NCBI GenBank assembly: GCA_009926135.1
Contig: RFPL01000003.1
Coordinates: forward strand, 1 to 64,000
Direction: 5' to 3'
From: Sphingomonadaceae bacterium
GTDB lineage: Bacteria > Pseudomonadota > Alphaproteobacteria > Sphingomonadales > Sphingomonadaceae
Length of the DNA stretch: 64,000 nucleotides
A program made the translations under genes and the position numbers. The notes beneath the pieces are model-generated. The model saw only the letters and a program-made list of their open reading frames with translations. It searched no databases and had not been told where the DNA came from. Of this stretch, positions 38,429-48,921 are shown piece by piece (the first letter of the stretch is position 1; the number at the start of each line of letters is the position of its first letter).

Positions 38429-39864
38429 TAGTGCGCCAGCCCCTTGTTGATATCCTCGACCATCTTCTTCGCGTCAGCCAACAGCATCAGGGTCTGATCC
38501 ATGTAGAACACGTCGTTATCAACCCCGGCATAGCCGACCCCGCCCATGCTGCGCTTGATGAAGAAGACCTGCTTGGCCTTGTCGACATCGAACACCGGCA
38601 TCCCGTAGATCGGGCTCGACTTGTCGGTCTTGGCCGCCGGATTGACTACGTCATTGGCGCCGATGATGAAGGCGATGTCGGCAGTGGCAAACTCGGAGTT
38701 GATGTCCTCCAGCTCGAACACTTCGTCATAGGGGACGTTGGCTTCGGCCAGCAGCACGTTCATATGCCCAGGCATACGGCCCGCCACGGGGTGGATCGCG
38801 TACTTCACTTCCACGCCCTTGACCTTCAGTAGATCACCCATTTCGCGCAGCGCGTGCTGGGCCTGGCTGACGGCCATGCCGTAACCGGGGATGATGATGA
38901 CCTTCTCGGCCTCGCCCAGCATATAGGCCGCATCCTCGGCGCTGCCGCGCTTCCACGGGCGCTGCTCCTTGGCCTCACCGCCAGCCTCGGCCACGGCACC
39001 AAAGCCGCCGGCGATCACCGAGATGAAGCTGCGGTTCATTGCCTTGCACATGATGTAGGACAGGATTGCACCCGAAGAGCCGACCAGCGCGCCGGTGATG
39101 ATCATCGCCGTGTTCGACAGCGTGAAGCCCATCGCCGCTGCGGCCCAGCCGGAATAGCTGTTAAGCATCGACACCACGACCGGCATGTCCGCCCCGCCGA
39201 TCGGGATGATCAGCAGGAAGCCGATCATGAAGGCCAGAGCGGTAACTGTAGCGATCACCCACAGGCTCTGGTCGGTCATGAAGTAACCGGTCAGCCCGAT
39301 GATCGCGGCGAGCGTGGCCAGGTTGATCACGTGCCGCCCAGGCAACATGATCGGCGCACCGCTCATCTTGCCGGCGAGTTTCAGAAAGGCGATGATCGAG
39401 CCGCTGAAGGTTATCGCACCGATGGCGATACCAAGCCCCATTTCCAGGCGCGAGACGGCGTGGATCGTGCCGTCAGCGCCAAGGATCCCGAAGGCCTCTG
39501 GATTGAGATAGGCCGCCCAGCCCACCAGCACGGCCGCCAGCCCCACCAGCGAGTGGAAGGCTGCCACCAGCTGCGGCATATCCGTCATCGCAATGCGGCG
39601 GGCGATGATCCACCCGATTGCACCGCCCAGCGCCAGTGCGCCAAGGATTTCCGGCAGGCTGGCGATCTCGTGCGTGACCAGCGTGGTCACCACGGCAATC
39701 AGCATCCCGATCATGCCATAGCGGTTGCCCGCGCGGCTGGTCGCCGGGCTGGAAAGCCCGCGCAGCGCAAGGATGAACAGCACGCCAGAGGCAAGGTAGG
39801 CCAGCGCCACCCACGGGCTGGCAGCGAGGCCAGTTGCAGCGGCGGAGAGAAGCGCGAAATCCAT
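38428..39864 (-). CDS. pntB: Proton-translocating NAD(P) transhydrogenase subunit beta
   Basis: Subunit beta of the energy-linked transhydrogenase, which uses the proton gradient to make NADPH from NADH. 478 residues starting at the ATG at 39864, which overlaps the preceding stop by 1 nt. The N-terminal half is hydrophobic (about nine segments); the C-terminal NADP(H)-binding domain carries IIIPGYGMAVSQAQHALREMGDLL, YAIHPVAGRMPGHMNVLLAEANVPYDEVFELE and MPVFDVDKAKQVFFIKRSMGGVGYAG. A long N-terminal extension to 39969 is spurious. Confidence 0.96.
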   Translation of the reverse strand: MDFALLSAAATGLAASPWVALAYLASGVLFILALRGLSSPATSRAGNRYGMIGMLIAVVTTLVTHEIASLPEILGALALGGAIGWIIARRIAMTDMPQLVAAFHSLVGLAAVLVGWAAYLNPEAFGILGADGTIHAVSRLEMGLGIAIGAITFSGSIIAFLKLAGKMSGAPIMLPGRHVINLATLAAIIGLTGYFMTDQSLWVIATVTALAFMIGFLLIIPIGGADMPVVVSMLNSYSGWAAAAMGFTLSNTAMIITGALVGSSGAILSYIMCKAMNRSFISVIAGGFGAVAEAGGEAKEQRPWKRGSAEDAAYMLGEAEKVIIIPGYGMAVSQAQHALREMGDLLKVKGVEVKYAIHPVAGRMPGHMNVLLAEANVPYDEVFELEDINSEFATADIAFIIGANDVVNPAAKTDKSSPIYGMPVFDVDKAKQVFFIKRSMGGVGYAGVDNDVFYMDQTLMLLADAKKMVEDINKGLAH

Positions 39865-40148
39865 CACTTCTTCTCCTTCTTCTTGTACATCGCCAGCATC
39901 CTCGCGGTCACGGCAAAGCCGCCGAAGATGTTCACGCTGGCCAGCACCACCGCCAGCAGGCCGAGCCACTTCGCCGCCGGACTACCCGCCGCCGCCGAAG
40001 CAATCAGCGCGCCGACCACGATCACCGACGAAATTGCGTTGGTCACCGCCATCAGCGGCGTGTGCAGCGCGGGCGTGACCGACCAGACGACATAATAGCC
40101 CACGAAGCAGGCCATGACGAAGATCGAGAGGATCGAGATGAAGTCCAT
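39864..40148 (-). CDS. pntAB: NAD(P) transhydrogenase subunit alpha part 2 (membrane part)
   Basis: 94 residues, three to four hydrophobic segments (FISILSIFVMACFVGYYVVWSVTPALHTPLMAVTNAISSVIVVGALI). Membrane segment split from the alpha subunit, as in Rhodospirillum rubrum. Sits 3 nt after the pntAA stop and overlaps pntB by 1 nt. Confidence 0.96.
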   Translation of the reverse strand: MDFISILSIFVMACFVGYYVVWSVTPALHTPLMAVTNAISSVIVVGALIASAAAGSPAAKWLGLLAVVLASVNIFGGFAVTARMLAMYKKKEKK

Positions 40149-40151
40149 GGC

Positions 40152-41282
40152 CTAGGCTCCCAGCAGGCGTTCGTTGACCACCTTGCCGCCCTGGGTCAGG
40201 CGCACGGCATTGCCGATCTCCTCGTCCAGCACGGGCCGGCCAGCTTCCTTGTCCCAGAAGGCGGAGAGGAAGTTGTAGAGGTTGCGGGCGAACAGCGCCG
40301 AGGCGTCGGCCGGCAGCTTGGCCGGAGTGTTCGAATAGCCCAGGATCTTGACCCCGTGGCGCACCACGACCTCATCCGGCTTGCTGCCTTCGACATTGCC
40401 GCCCTGCGCCACGGCCAGGTCGAAGATCACCGAACCCGGCTTCATGCTCGCGATCTGCGCGTCAGTGATTAGGCGCGGCGCGGCGCGGCCCGGGATCAGC
40501 GCGGTGGTGATCACGATGTCCTGCTTGGCGATGTGGCTGGAAACCAGTTCGGCTTGCGCCTTCTGATATTCCTCTGACATTTCTGTCGCATAGCCGCCGG
40601 CACCCTCACCCTCGATACCGGCCACGCTCTCAACGAAGATCGGCTTGGCACCGAGCGACAGGATCTGCTCCTTGGTGGCGGAGCGCACGTCAGTGGCCGA
40701 TACCTGCGCGCCCAGGCGGCGGGCCGTGGCGATCGCCTGCAGGCCCGCAACGCCGACCCCCATCACGAACGCCTTGGCCGCCGAGATCGTGCCCGCAGCA
40801 GTCATCATCATCGGGAACGCGCGGCCATAAAGGTTCGCTGCCTCGATCACCGCCTTGTAGCCAGCGAGGTTCGACTGGCTGGAAAGGATATCCATCGATT
40901 GCGCGCGGGTGATGCGCGGCATGAACTCCATCGCCAGGGCTTCGAATCCACCCTTGGCGTAATCCTCCACGCGGCCGCGCTGCCCGAACGGATCGAGCCC
41001 GGCAACGATCCACGCGCCGGCATTGGCCGTCTTCAGCGCCTTGGGCTCAGGCCCTTGCACGCCGAGCACGATATCCGCGCCCTTGGCGGCATCCTTGACC
41101 ACATCGGCGCCCGCCGCTGCATAGTCTGCATCGGCGATCGAAGCGCTTTCACCAGCCCCGGATTCGACTGCAACAGTCGCTCCCAAGGTGATGAATTTCT
41201 TCACCGTTTCCGGTGTGGCCGAGACCCGGGTTTCCCCGTTCGCACGTTCCTTGAGGACGGCGATCCGCAGGCTGGCGCTCAC
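40152..41282 (-). CDS. pntAA: NAD(P) transhydrogenase subunit alpha part 1 (NAD-binding)
   Basis: NAD(H)-binding dI domain of the split transhydrogenase, 376 residues from the GTG at 41282 (gives MSASLRIAVLKERANGETRVSATPETVKKF). A TTG at 41297 would add five residues and overlap the upstream coxIV gene. The core AMEFMPRITRAQSMDILSSQSNLAGYKAV, the Rossmann motif VMGVGVAGLQAIATARRLGAQV and GRAAPRLITDAQI are diagnostic. The alpha subunit is not fused to its membrane part. Operon order coxIV-pntAA-pntAB-pntB. Confidence 0.95.
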   Translation of the reverse strand: MSASLRIAVLKERANGETRVSATPETVKKFITLGATVAVESGAGESASIADADYAAAGADVVKDAAKGADIVLGVQGPEPKALKTANAGAWIVAGLDPFGQRGRVEDYAKGGFEALAMEFMPRITRAQSMDILSSQSNLAGYKAVIEAANLYGRAFPMMMTAAGTISAAKAFVMGVGVAGLQAIATARRLGAQVSATDVRSATKEQILSLGAKPIFVESVAGIEGEGAGGYATEMSEEYQKAQAELVSSHIAKQDIVITTALIPGRAAPRLITDAQIASMKPGSVIFDLAVAQGGNVEGSKPDEVVVRHGVKILGYSNTPAKLPADASALFARNLYNFLSAFWDKEAGRPVLDEEIGNAVRLTQGGKVVNERLLGA

Positions 41283-41289
41283 CGCGCGG

Positions 41290-41412
41290 TCAGGCAATCA
41301 GCGCGATAACGCCGGCAGCGACGATCGCCACCACTACGCTGCCGTACTTCACGAGGCCAATGAAACCACCATAGGTTTCCGTTGCTGCCTTGATGTCATT
41401 ACCCGAAGCCAT
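41290..41412 (-). CDS. aa3-type cytochrome c oxidase subunit IV (small)
   Basis: 40 residues from the ATG at 41412: MASGNDIKAATETYGGFIGLVKYGSVVVAIVAAGVIALIA. An N-terminal soluble part (about 17) with the KAATETYGGFIGLVKYG signature is followed by one membrane helix, matching the bacterial aa3 subunit IV family (COX4_pro_2) that sits on the oxidase surface. Stop is 7 nt before the pntAA GTG, so it is transcribed with the transhydrogenase genes. Confidence 0.88.
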   Translation of the reverse strand: MASGNDIKAATETYGGFIGLVKYGSVVVAIVAAGVIALIA

Positions 41413-41584
41413 ATTCCTGTCCCTGCCCTGGCAAGTTGATGTGTGCGAAATCCGTCTATCGCCGCCCTCGCCGACACTCAAGAGGGCCCGCGAAGGAACT
41501 ATCCCCAATTCGCAGGCTTAATCGCCTCTTTACTCCCTTGCGCTATCGCAGGGCCGACCAAGAGCGGGGACTACCAAAAAGACC

Positions 41585-42999
41585 ATGGCGGATTTCGAGC
41601 AGCAAACACTGATGCTGATCGACGATGAGCCGGCGCAGAGCCGGCTGATCTCCGCGCTCGCCACGCGTGAAGGCTGGCGGACGCTGGTTGTCCGCGATTC
41701 GGAAACCGCAATTGCCACGCTTGGCACGCGCCAGGGCATGCAACTTGGCGCGATAATCCTGGACCAGTGGGTGCCAGGAGACGAAGCCTGCTCCCTGATT
41801 GCCGAGCTGAAGAGCCGCCGCCCCGCCCTGCCAATCCTGATGCTGACCGCTTCGGCATCGCCTTTGCTGGCGGTCGAGGCGATGCGTGCCGGGGCAACGG
41901 ACTATCTGGTGAAGCCAGTCTCGCCCGAGCGACTGATGCAAGCGCTGCGCATGGCGACCACGCGCGAAGCGCCGCGCGATGAGCTGATGCCGCTGACCGA
42001 AAAGATGCCATCGAGCCCCGATTTCGACGCGATGATTGGCGCATCACCGACCTTTCGGACGGCGCTGGCCATTGCGGCCAAGGCGGCGCGAGGCCACGGC
42101 CCGGTGCTGATCGAGGGTGAAAGCGGCACGGGCAAGGAAATGCTGATCCGGGCGATGCAGGCTGCCAGCCCGCGCGCCAAGGCTCCGTTCCGGCTGCTCA
42201 ATGTCGGCTCCATTCCCGCCAATTCGGTGGAATCGGCCTTGTTCGGCCATGAGAAGGGCGCTTTCGCTGGCGCCTTTGACCGCCACGTCGGCGCGCTCCA
42301 GCATGCCGATGGCGGCACGCTGGCGCTGGACGAGGTCGATCGCTTGCCTCCTGCCGTGCAGGAGCGCCTGCTCGAATCGCTCCAGCGCAGCGACGTCCGC
42401 CCGATTGGTGCGCGTCATTCGTTCCGGATCGATGTTCGCCTGATCGCTGCCAGCAACCTGCCTCTAAAAGACATGGTCGAAGGTGGCCATTTCATGGCCG
42501 AATTGCAGCAGGCCATGTCCGGGGTGACCGTGCAACTGCCGCCGCTGCGCGAACGTGCGGGCGACATTCCGGCGCTGGCTCGCCATTTCCTGGGCCAAAT
42601 CGGTGACCAGCCGGGTCTCCGCGAGATCGGCATTACCGATGGCGCGCTGGCGCTCCTGACGGCCTATGATTGGCCCGGCAATGTCCGCCAGCTCCAGGCC
42701 GTGCTGTTCCGCGCCGCGGTGTTCTGCGATGGCGATGCCCTGACGGCAGACGATTTCCCGCAGCTTGCGAACATGCTGGGCGAAGCTGGAGGTGGTGCCA
42801 TCCACCATCACGAAGCGGTTGGCGTCACACTTTACACCGCCGATGGGAACCTGCGCCCGCTGGAAGAGATCGAGGCCGACGTGATCCGCCTCGCCATCGG
42901 TCATTATCGCGGCCGCATGACCGAGGTTGCCCGCCGCCTCGGGATTGGCCGCTCGACCTTGTACCGCAAGCTCAGCGATCTCGGCATCGATAACGTCGC

Positions 43000-43003
<4 letters not shown>
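41585..43003 (+). CDS. Degenerate NtrC-type response regulator (no GAFTGA threonine, no arginine finger)
   Basis: 472 residues with receiver, AAA+ and Fis-type HTH domains. Receiver phosphoacceptor D60 (IILDQW). Walker A GESGTGKE at 178-185, Walker B LALDE at 246-250, sensor II WPGNVRQL and the HTH GIGRSTLYRKL are intact. The sigma-54 loop reads GAFAGA (225-230) instead of GAFTGA, and FREDLYYRL-type arginine-finger positions read FMAELQQAM (303-311), so both likely arginine fingers are lost. Probably does not activate sigma-54 polymerase as a standard NtrC member, but may act as a sigma-70 regulator. Divergent from coxIV; convergent with folP, overlapping by 4 nt. Confidence 0.9.
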
Positions 43004-45254
<2,251 letters not shown>

Positions 45255-45263
45255 TTATCCACA
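45255..45263 (+). promoter_or_regulatory. DnaA box (TTATCCACA) 25 bp before ccrM
   Basis: Exact consensus DnaA box, only 24 bp upstream of the ccrM ATG at 45230. In Caulobacter DnaA and CcrM belong to the same cell-cycle circuit. Single box only. Confidence 0.6.
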
Positions 45264-45267
45264 GGGT

Positions 45268-45420
45268 GAGTCATCCGGAGTCCCGCGTCAAGAGGCGACT
45301 CCGCGGGAATCCTTGGGATTCAGAAGGATTGAAAGCGGAACACAACGAGTCCAGCACAGCATCTAGAGTCCCGGGATTCGCCGTGGACTCAATATATGGT
45401 GGGTGTGGCGCGGCAGACTC
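45268..45420. promoter_or_regulatory. Phased array of ten GANTC methylation sites upstream of ccrM
   Basis: GANTC sites begin at 45268, 45278, 45297, 45307, 45317, 45347, 45366, 45375, 45386 and 45416: ten in 153 bp where about 0.6 is expected at random. All offsets are close to multiples of 10 bp. The spacing 19, 10, 10, 30 (from 45278) recurs as 19, 9, 11, 30 (from 45347), so the pattern looks duplicated with a 69-bp period. Lies between the rnhB stop and ccrM start. Likely an autoregulatory methylation-sensing region. Confidence 0.9.
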
Positions 45421-45438
45421 GGGGCGGAAATATTTGCG

Positions 45439-46050
45439 TCAGATCAGCACAAGCTGCGCCACGGGCGCGAAACTGCGCCGGTGCAGCGGGCTGGGGCCGT
45501 GTTCACGCAGCGCCGCAAGGTGTTCAGCGGTGCCATAGCCCATGTTGGTCTGCCAGCCGTAATGGGGGTGAACCTGGGCATATTCGCGCATCAGCCGGTC
45601 ACGGTGCTCCTTGGCCAGGATCGAGGCGGCGGAAATGCAGGGTTCCAGTGCGTCACCGCCGACGATCGCCCGGGCCGGCCAGCACCAATCCGGGTGACGA
45701 CCGGCCGGGGTCATATTGCCGTCGATCAGCACTTCATCCGGCTCCAGCGACAGGGCGCCAACTGCACGGGTCATCGCCAGCATGGTCGCCGCGAAGATGT
45801 TGATCCGGTCGATCTCCTCTGCCTCGACCACGCCAAGGGCCCAGTGGCAGCTCGCCTTGATCAGCGGCTCCAGCACGGCGCGGCGCTTGGCCGACAGTTT
45901 CTTGGAATCGTCCAGCCCGTCCGGCACCTTGCGCCCCAGTACGCAGGCAGCCGCCACGACCGGACCGGCCAGCGGCCCGCGGCCCGCTTCGTCCACGCCG
46001 ATCACGACCCGGCCTTTGGTCCTCTTGGCAAAAAGGACTGCCGCTTCCAT
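45439..46050 (-). CDS. rnhB: Ribonuclease HII
   Basis: Removes RNA from RNA/DNA hybrids and misincorporated ribonucleotides. 203 residues. [22 protein letters not shown] holds the catalytic Asp-Glu pair, and DGN and EHRDRLM complete the acidic site. Gene order rnhB then ccrM. The C-terminus is typical ([34 protein letters not shown]). Divergent from the PQQ-type dehydrogenase with only 10 bp between the starts. Confidence 0.96.
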   Translation of the reverse strand: MEAAVLFAKRTKGRVVIGVDEAGRGPLAGPVVAAACVLGRKVPDGLDDSKKLSAKRRAVLEPLIKASCHWALGVVEAEEIDRINIFAATMLAMTRAVGALSLEPDEVLIDGNMTPAGRHPDWCWPARAIVGGDALEPCISAASILAKEHRDRLMREYAQVHPHYGWQTNMGYGTAEHLAALREHGPSPLHRRSFAPVAQLVLI

Positions 46051-46060
46051 CTATTTGGCC

Positions 46061-47194
46061 ATGACCAGAACAATCATTCGTACCTTTTTCCCGCTCGCCG
46101 CCTTCCTCGCAAGCTGCGGCCCTTCGGTTGCTGGGGATAGCCCCAAACCGGCTATCACCGAAACCAAGGGTGCCTTCGCAGTCACCCCGCTCGCAACGCT
46201 AGACGCACCATGGGCGATTGCGGTCCTTCCACGCGGCGGCGTGCTGGTGACCGAAAAGGGCGGCAAATTAAAGCTGATCAACGGCACTGTCAGGGAAGTA
46301 GCCGGGGTACCCAAGGTTGACTTCGGCGGCCAGGGCGGCCTCGGCGATGTTGTCCTGGCCCCGGATTACGCGAAGAGCGGCATGATCTACTTGTCCTGGG
46401 TCGAAGCCGGCGAAGGTGACACCCGCGGCGCAGTAATCGGGCGGGCCAGGCTGGTGCTGGGCGATGCTCCGCAGCTTGAAGGGCTGGAGGTGATCTGGCG
46501 ACAAAGCCCCAAGGTTACCGGCCGCGGCCACTATTCGCACCGCATCGCCTTCTCACCCGATGGCAAGCTGATGTTCGTGGCATCGGGCGAACGGCAGAAG
46601 ATGGACCCTGCCCAGGATCTGTCTGGCAACCTTGGCAAGGTCCTGCGGCTGCTGCCCGATGGCAAGCCCGCCCCCGGCAATCCCTTCGCCGAAAAGGGCG
46701 GCGTGAGCGCAGAGATCTGGTCTTACGGCCACCGCAACATCCTGGGCCTCGCCTTTGATCCGCAAGGACGCCTGTGGGACCTTGAACACGGTCCGGCCGG
46801 CGGCGACGAGCTCAACCTCGTTGAACCGGGCAAGAATTATGGCTGGCCGGTCGTGTCCGAAGGCGATCATTACGACGGCAAGGATATCCCGCCGCACATT
46901 ACCCGGCCCGATATGGCCGCGCCGAACCTCGCCTGGACTCCGGTAATCGCGCCGGGCGACATGGTGTTCTATCGCGGCAAGGCATTCCGCGATTGGCGCG
47001 GGCAATTGCTGATTGCCGGGCTGGCGAACAAGGGCCTAGTCCGCGTGACGATTGACGGCACCAAGGCGGTCGAAACGGCCCGCTATCCGCTCGACAAGCG
47101 GATCCGCGACGTGGCCGAAGCCGCGGACGGAACGCTGCTGGTAATCGAGGATGGCAAGGACGGCCGCCTGCTGAAACTGGCACCCGCCAAGTAG
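46061..47194 (+). CDS. PQQ-dependent sugar dehydrogenase-like lipoprotein
   Basis: Soluble aldose dehydrogenase / YliI-like beta-propeller, 377 residues. Lipoprotein signal with lipobox LASC at residue 19. The propeller blades show PWAIAVLPRGGVLVTEKGGKL, VDFGGQGGLGDVVLAPDY, GRGHYSHRIAFSPDGKLMFVASGE, SYGHRNILGLAFDPQGRLWDLEHGPAGGDELNLVEPGKNYGWP, matching the PQQ site His-Arg and calcium region. A longer in-frame start toward 45716 lies antisense to rnhB and is not coding. PQQ would have to be made or imported elsewhere. Confidence 0.93.
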   Translation: MTRTIIRTFFPLAAFLASCGPSVAGDSPKPAITETKGAFAVTPLATLDAPWAIAVLPRGGVLVTEKGGKLKLINGTVREVAGVPKVDFGGQGGLGDVVLAPDYAKSGMIYLSWVEAGEGDTRGAVIGRARLVLGDAPQLEGLEVIWRQSPKVTGRGHYSHRIAFSPDGKLMFVASGERQKMDPAQDLSGNLGKVLRLLPDGKPAPGNPFAEKGGVSAEIWSYGHRNILGLAFDPQGRLWDLEHGPAGGDELNLVEPGKNYGWPVVSEGDHYDGKDIPPHITRPDMAAPNLAWTPVIAPGDMVFYRGKAFRDWRGQLLIAGLANKGLVRVTIDGTKAVETARYPLDKRIRDVAEAADGTLLVIEDGKDGRLLKLAPAK

Positions 47195-47230
47195 CCACTC
47201 AACCAACCAGAGGGTAAATTCCATCGACAA

Positions 47231-47257
47231 GCGCGCCCCCGCGCCTTAGGGGCGCGC
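47231..47257. other. GC-rich hairpin just before the GNAT start codon
   Basis: GCGCGCCCC (47231-47239) and GGGGCGCGC (47249-47257) form a perfect 9-bp stem with a 9-nt loop, 36 bp after the sugar dehydrogenase stop and 4 bp before the GNAT ATG. It has no T run, so it may be a rho-independent-like end or a structure that restricts translation. Confidence 0.4.
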
Positions 47258-47261
47258 GCCT

Positions 47262-47780
47262 ATGGCAGATGGTCCCACCCTTATCCCGCTCGACAATGTC
47301 GATCCCGCGCTGGTCGAAGCTCTGCTTGACCGCGCGTTCGAGCCGGAGCGTCACAAACGCACCGCTTACAAGGTGCGCGAAGGCACCGACTGGCTGCCGG
47401 GCCTGTCCTTTGCGGCGATTGATAGCAGCGAGCACCTGGTGGGCACGATCCAGTGCTGGCCCGTGGCCCTGACCGATCCTGACGGGCGCAGGCACCCGAT
47501 GATCATGGTCGGCCCCGTTGCCGTGGAGCCTGCGACGCAAGGGGCGGGATATGGCAAGGCGCTGGTCACGGCCAGCCTGGCCGCGCTCTCACCCCAGGCA
47601 CCTCTGCCACAGGTGATGATTGGCGATCCGGAGTATTACGGCCGGTTCTGGGGCTTCACCAACGCCCATACCGGCGGCTGGGGACTGCCCGGCCCGTTTG
47701 ACCAGCATCGACTGCTGGCGCGGTGCGATAATCCGGCAGTCTTGCCCGCCAAGGGCGTGCTGGGGCCTTGGCGCGGCTAG
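47262..47780 (+). CDS. GNAT-family N-acetyltransferase
   Basis: 172 residues. Acetyl-CoA binding motif A is GPVAVEPATQGAGYGKALVTASLAAL (Q/RxxGxG/A, about 89-115). The fold resembles YhbS-like acetyltransferases. Substrate unknown. No Shine-Dalgarno sequence before the ATG; instead a strong GC hairpin (47231-47257) ends 4 nt upstream. Spaced 23 nt from the next gene. Confidence 0.88.
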   Translation: MADGPTLIPLDNVDPALVEALLDRAFEPERHKRTAYKVREGTDWLPGLSFAAIDSSEHLVGTIQCWPVALTDPDGRRHPMIMVGPVAVEPATQGAGYGKALVTASLAALSPQAPLPQVMIGDPEYYGRFWGFTNAHTGGWGLPGPFDQHRLLARCDNPAVLPAKGVLGPWRG

Positions 47781-47803
47781 CCTGATCTGGCATCGCGGCG
47801 CCG

Positions 47804-48343
47804 ATGCCCTATGAACCCCTGCCCGACCTTGCCACGCTGAGCCTGACCCAGATTGCCGCGCTGAATGCCGCGCGCAAGCTGCCGCCGGTCGCGCAGTGGA
47901 ACCCGCAAGCCACCGGTGACAGCCTGATGACGATCCGGGCTGACGGACGCTGGTTTCACGATGGTGGGGAAATCCGCCGTCCGGCAATGATCCGCGCCTT
48001 CGCCGGCCTGCTGCGGCGGGAGAGCGACGGCAACTATTTCCTGGTCACCCCGGTCGAAAAACAGGCAATCAAGGTAGAGGACGCGGCCTTCATCGCCACC
48101 GATGTGGCGGCACAGGATGGGGCGCTGACTTTCAAGCTCAACACGGACGAGGTGGTCGTGGCTGGGCCGCACCATCCCCTCGTGGCGCGCGGCACGCCCG
48201 AACTGCCGGCGATCTACCTGACAGTCCGCAACGGGTGCGAAGCGCGGATCAACCGCAGCACCTGGCTGCAACTGGTTGATCTTGCCGACGACGACCTCTG
48301 CGTAGCCAGCCAGGGCGCCCGATTTTCTCTGGTTCCGGCATGA
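47804..48343 (+). CDS. DUF1285 domain-containing protein
   Basis: 179 residues of the DUF1285 family, beta-rich, two domains. The pattern PVAQWNPQATGDSLMTIRADGRWFHDGGEIRRPAMIRAFAGLLRRESDGNYFLVTPVEKQAIKVEDAAF is characteristic. Function unknown; the family is common in alpha- and gammaproteobacteria. First of a coupled set: its stop overlaps the NUDIX start (ATGA). Confidence 0.93.
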   Translation: MPYEPLPDLATLSLTQIAALNAARKLPPVAQWNPQATGDSLMTIRADGRWFHDGGEIRRPAMIRAFAGLLRRESDGNYFLVTPVEKQAIKVEDAAFIATDVAAQDGALTFKLNTDEVVVAGPHHPLVARGTPELPAIYLTVRNGCEARINRSTWLQLVDLADDDLCVASQGARFSLVPA

Positions 48344-48921
48344 GCGAACTGGTGGCGCGGCTGCGCACCTTGCACGAGGACGGGCACGCGCAAGCGCTCG
48401 ACAACTTGCTTTCGGACGAGCGCCATGATGGCGTATTCCGCCCTGCTGCGGTCCTCGCCGCGATTACCGAGCGTGAGCGCCCCGGCTTCCTGATGATCCA
48501 CCGCCCCTCCAACATGCGCTCGCACCCGGGCCAGGTCGCCTTTCCCGGCGGCAAGATCGATCCCGGCGAGAACCCGGTCGAAGCGGCGCTGCGCGAGGCG
48601 TGGGAGGAATTGGGCATTCACGAGCGCGATGTTACCGTGATCGGCACCAGCGACACCTATCGCACCGGAACGGGCTATGAAGTGACCCCGGTGATCGCGG
48701 TGGTGCCGGCGGACCTGGAATTGAACCCCAGCCCGACCGAGGTGGCGCAATGGTTCGAGGCCCCGGTCGACTTCGTGTTCGACCGCGAGAACCAGGTCGA
48801 GCAATCGGCGTTTTGGCAAGGCGCGGAAAGGCGCTACATCGAGATCATGTGGCAGCAGCATCGGATCTGGGGGGTGACGGCGGCGATCATCCATAACCTG
48901 TCGCGGCGGATCGCCTGGTGA
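48340..48921 (+). CDS. CoA pyrophosphatase (NudL-like NUDIX hydrolase)
   Basis: 193 residues. The NUDIX box GGKIDPGENPVEAALREAWEELGI (about 68-91) has the required glutamates, and PSNMRSHPGQVAFPGG is the NudL/CoA-ase signature that precedes it. Likely cleaves CoA or related dinucleotides. Start overlaps DUF1285, stop overlaps cca (GTGA). DUF1285-nudL-cca is a known alphaproteobacterial arrangement. Confidence 0.93.
   Translation: MSELVARLRTLHEDGHAQALDNLLSDERHDGVFRPAAVLAAITERERPGFLMIHRPSNMRSHPGQVAFPGGKIDPGENPVEAALREAWEELGIHERDVTVIGTSDTYRTGTGYEVTPVIAVVPADLELNPSPTEVAQWFEAPVDFVFDRENQVEQSAFWQGAERRYIEIMWQQHRIWGVTAAIIHNLSRRIAW

Noticed and set aside
38854..40095. 413-codon plus-strand open frame
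   Set aside because: Antisense to pntB and pntAB; the translation is H/R/D/Q-rich with no domain.
45716..46060. N-terminal extension of the PQQ-dehydrogenase frame
   Set aside because: It is antisense to rnhB and would bury the lipoprotein signal peptide.
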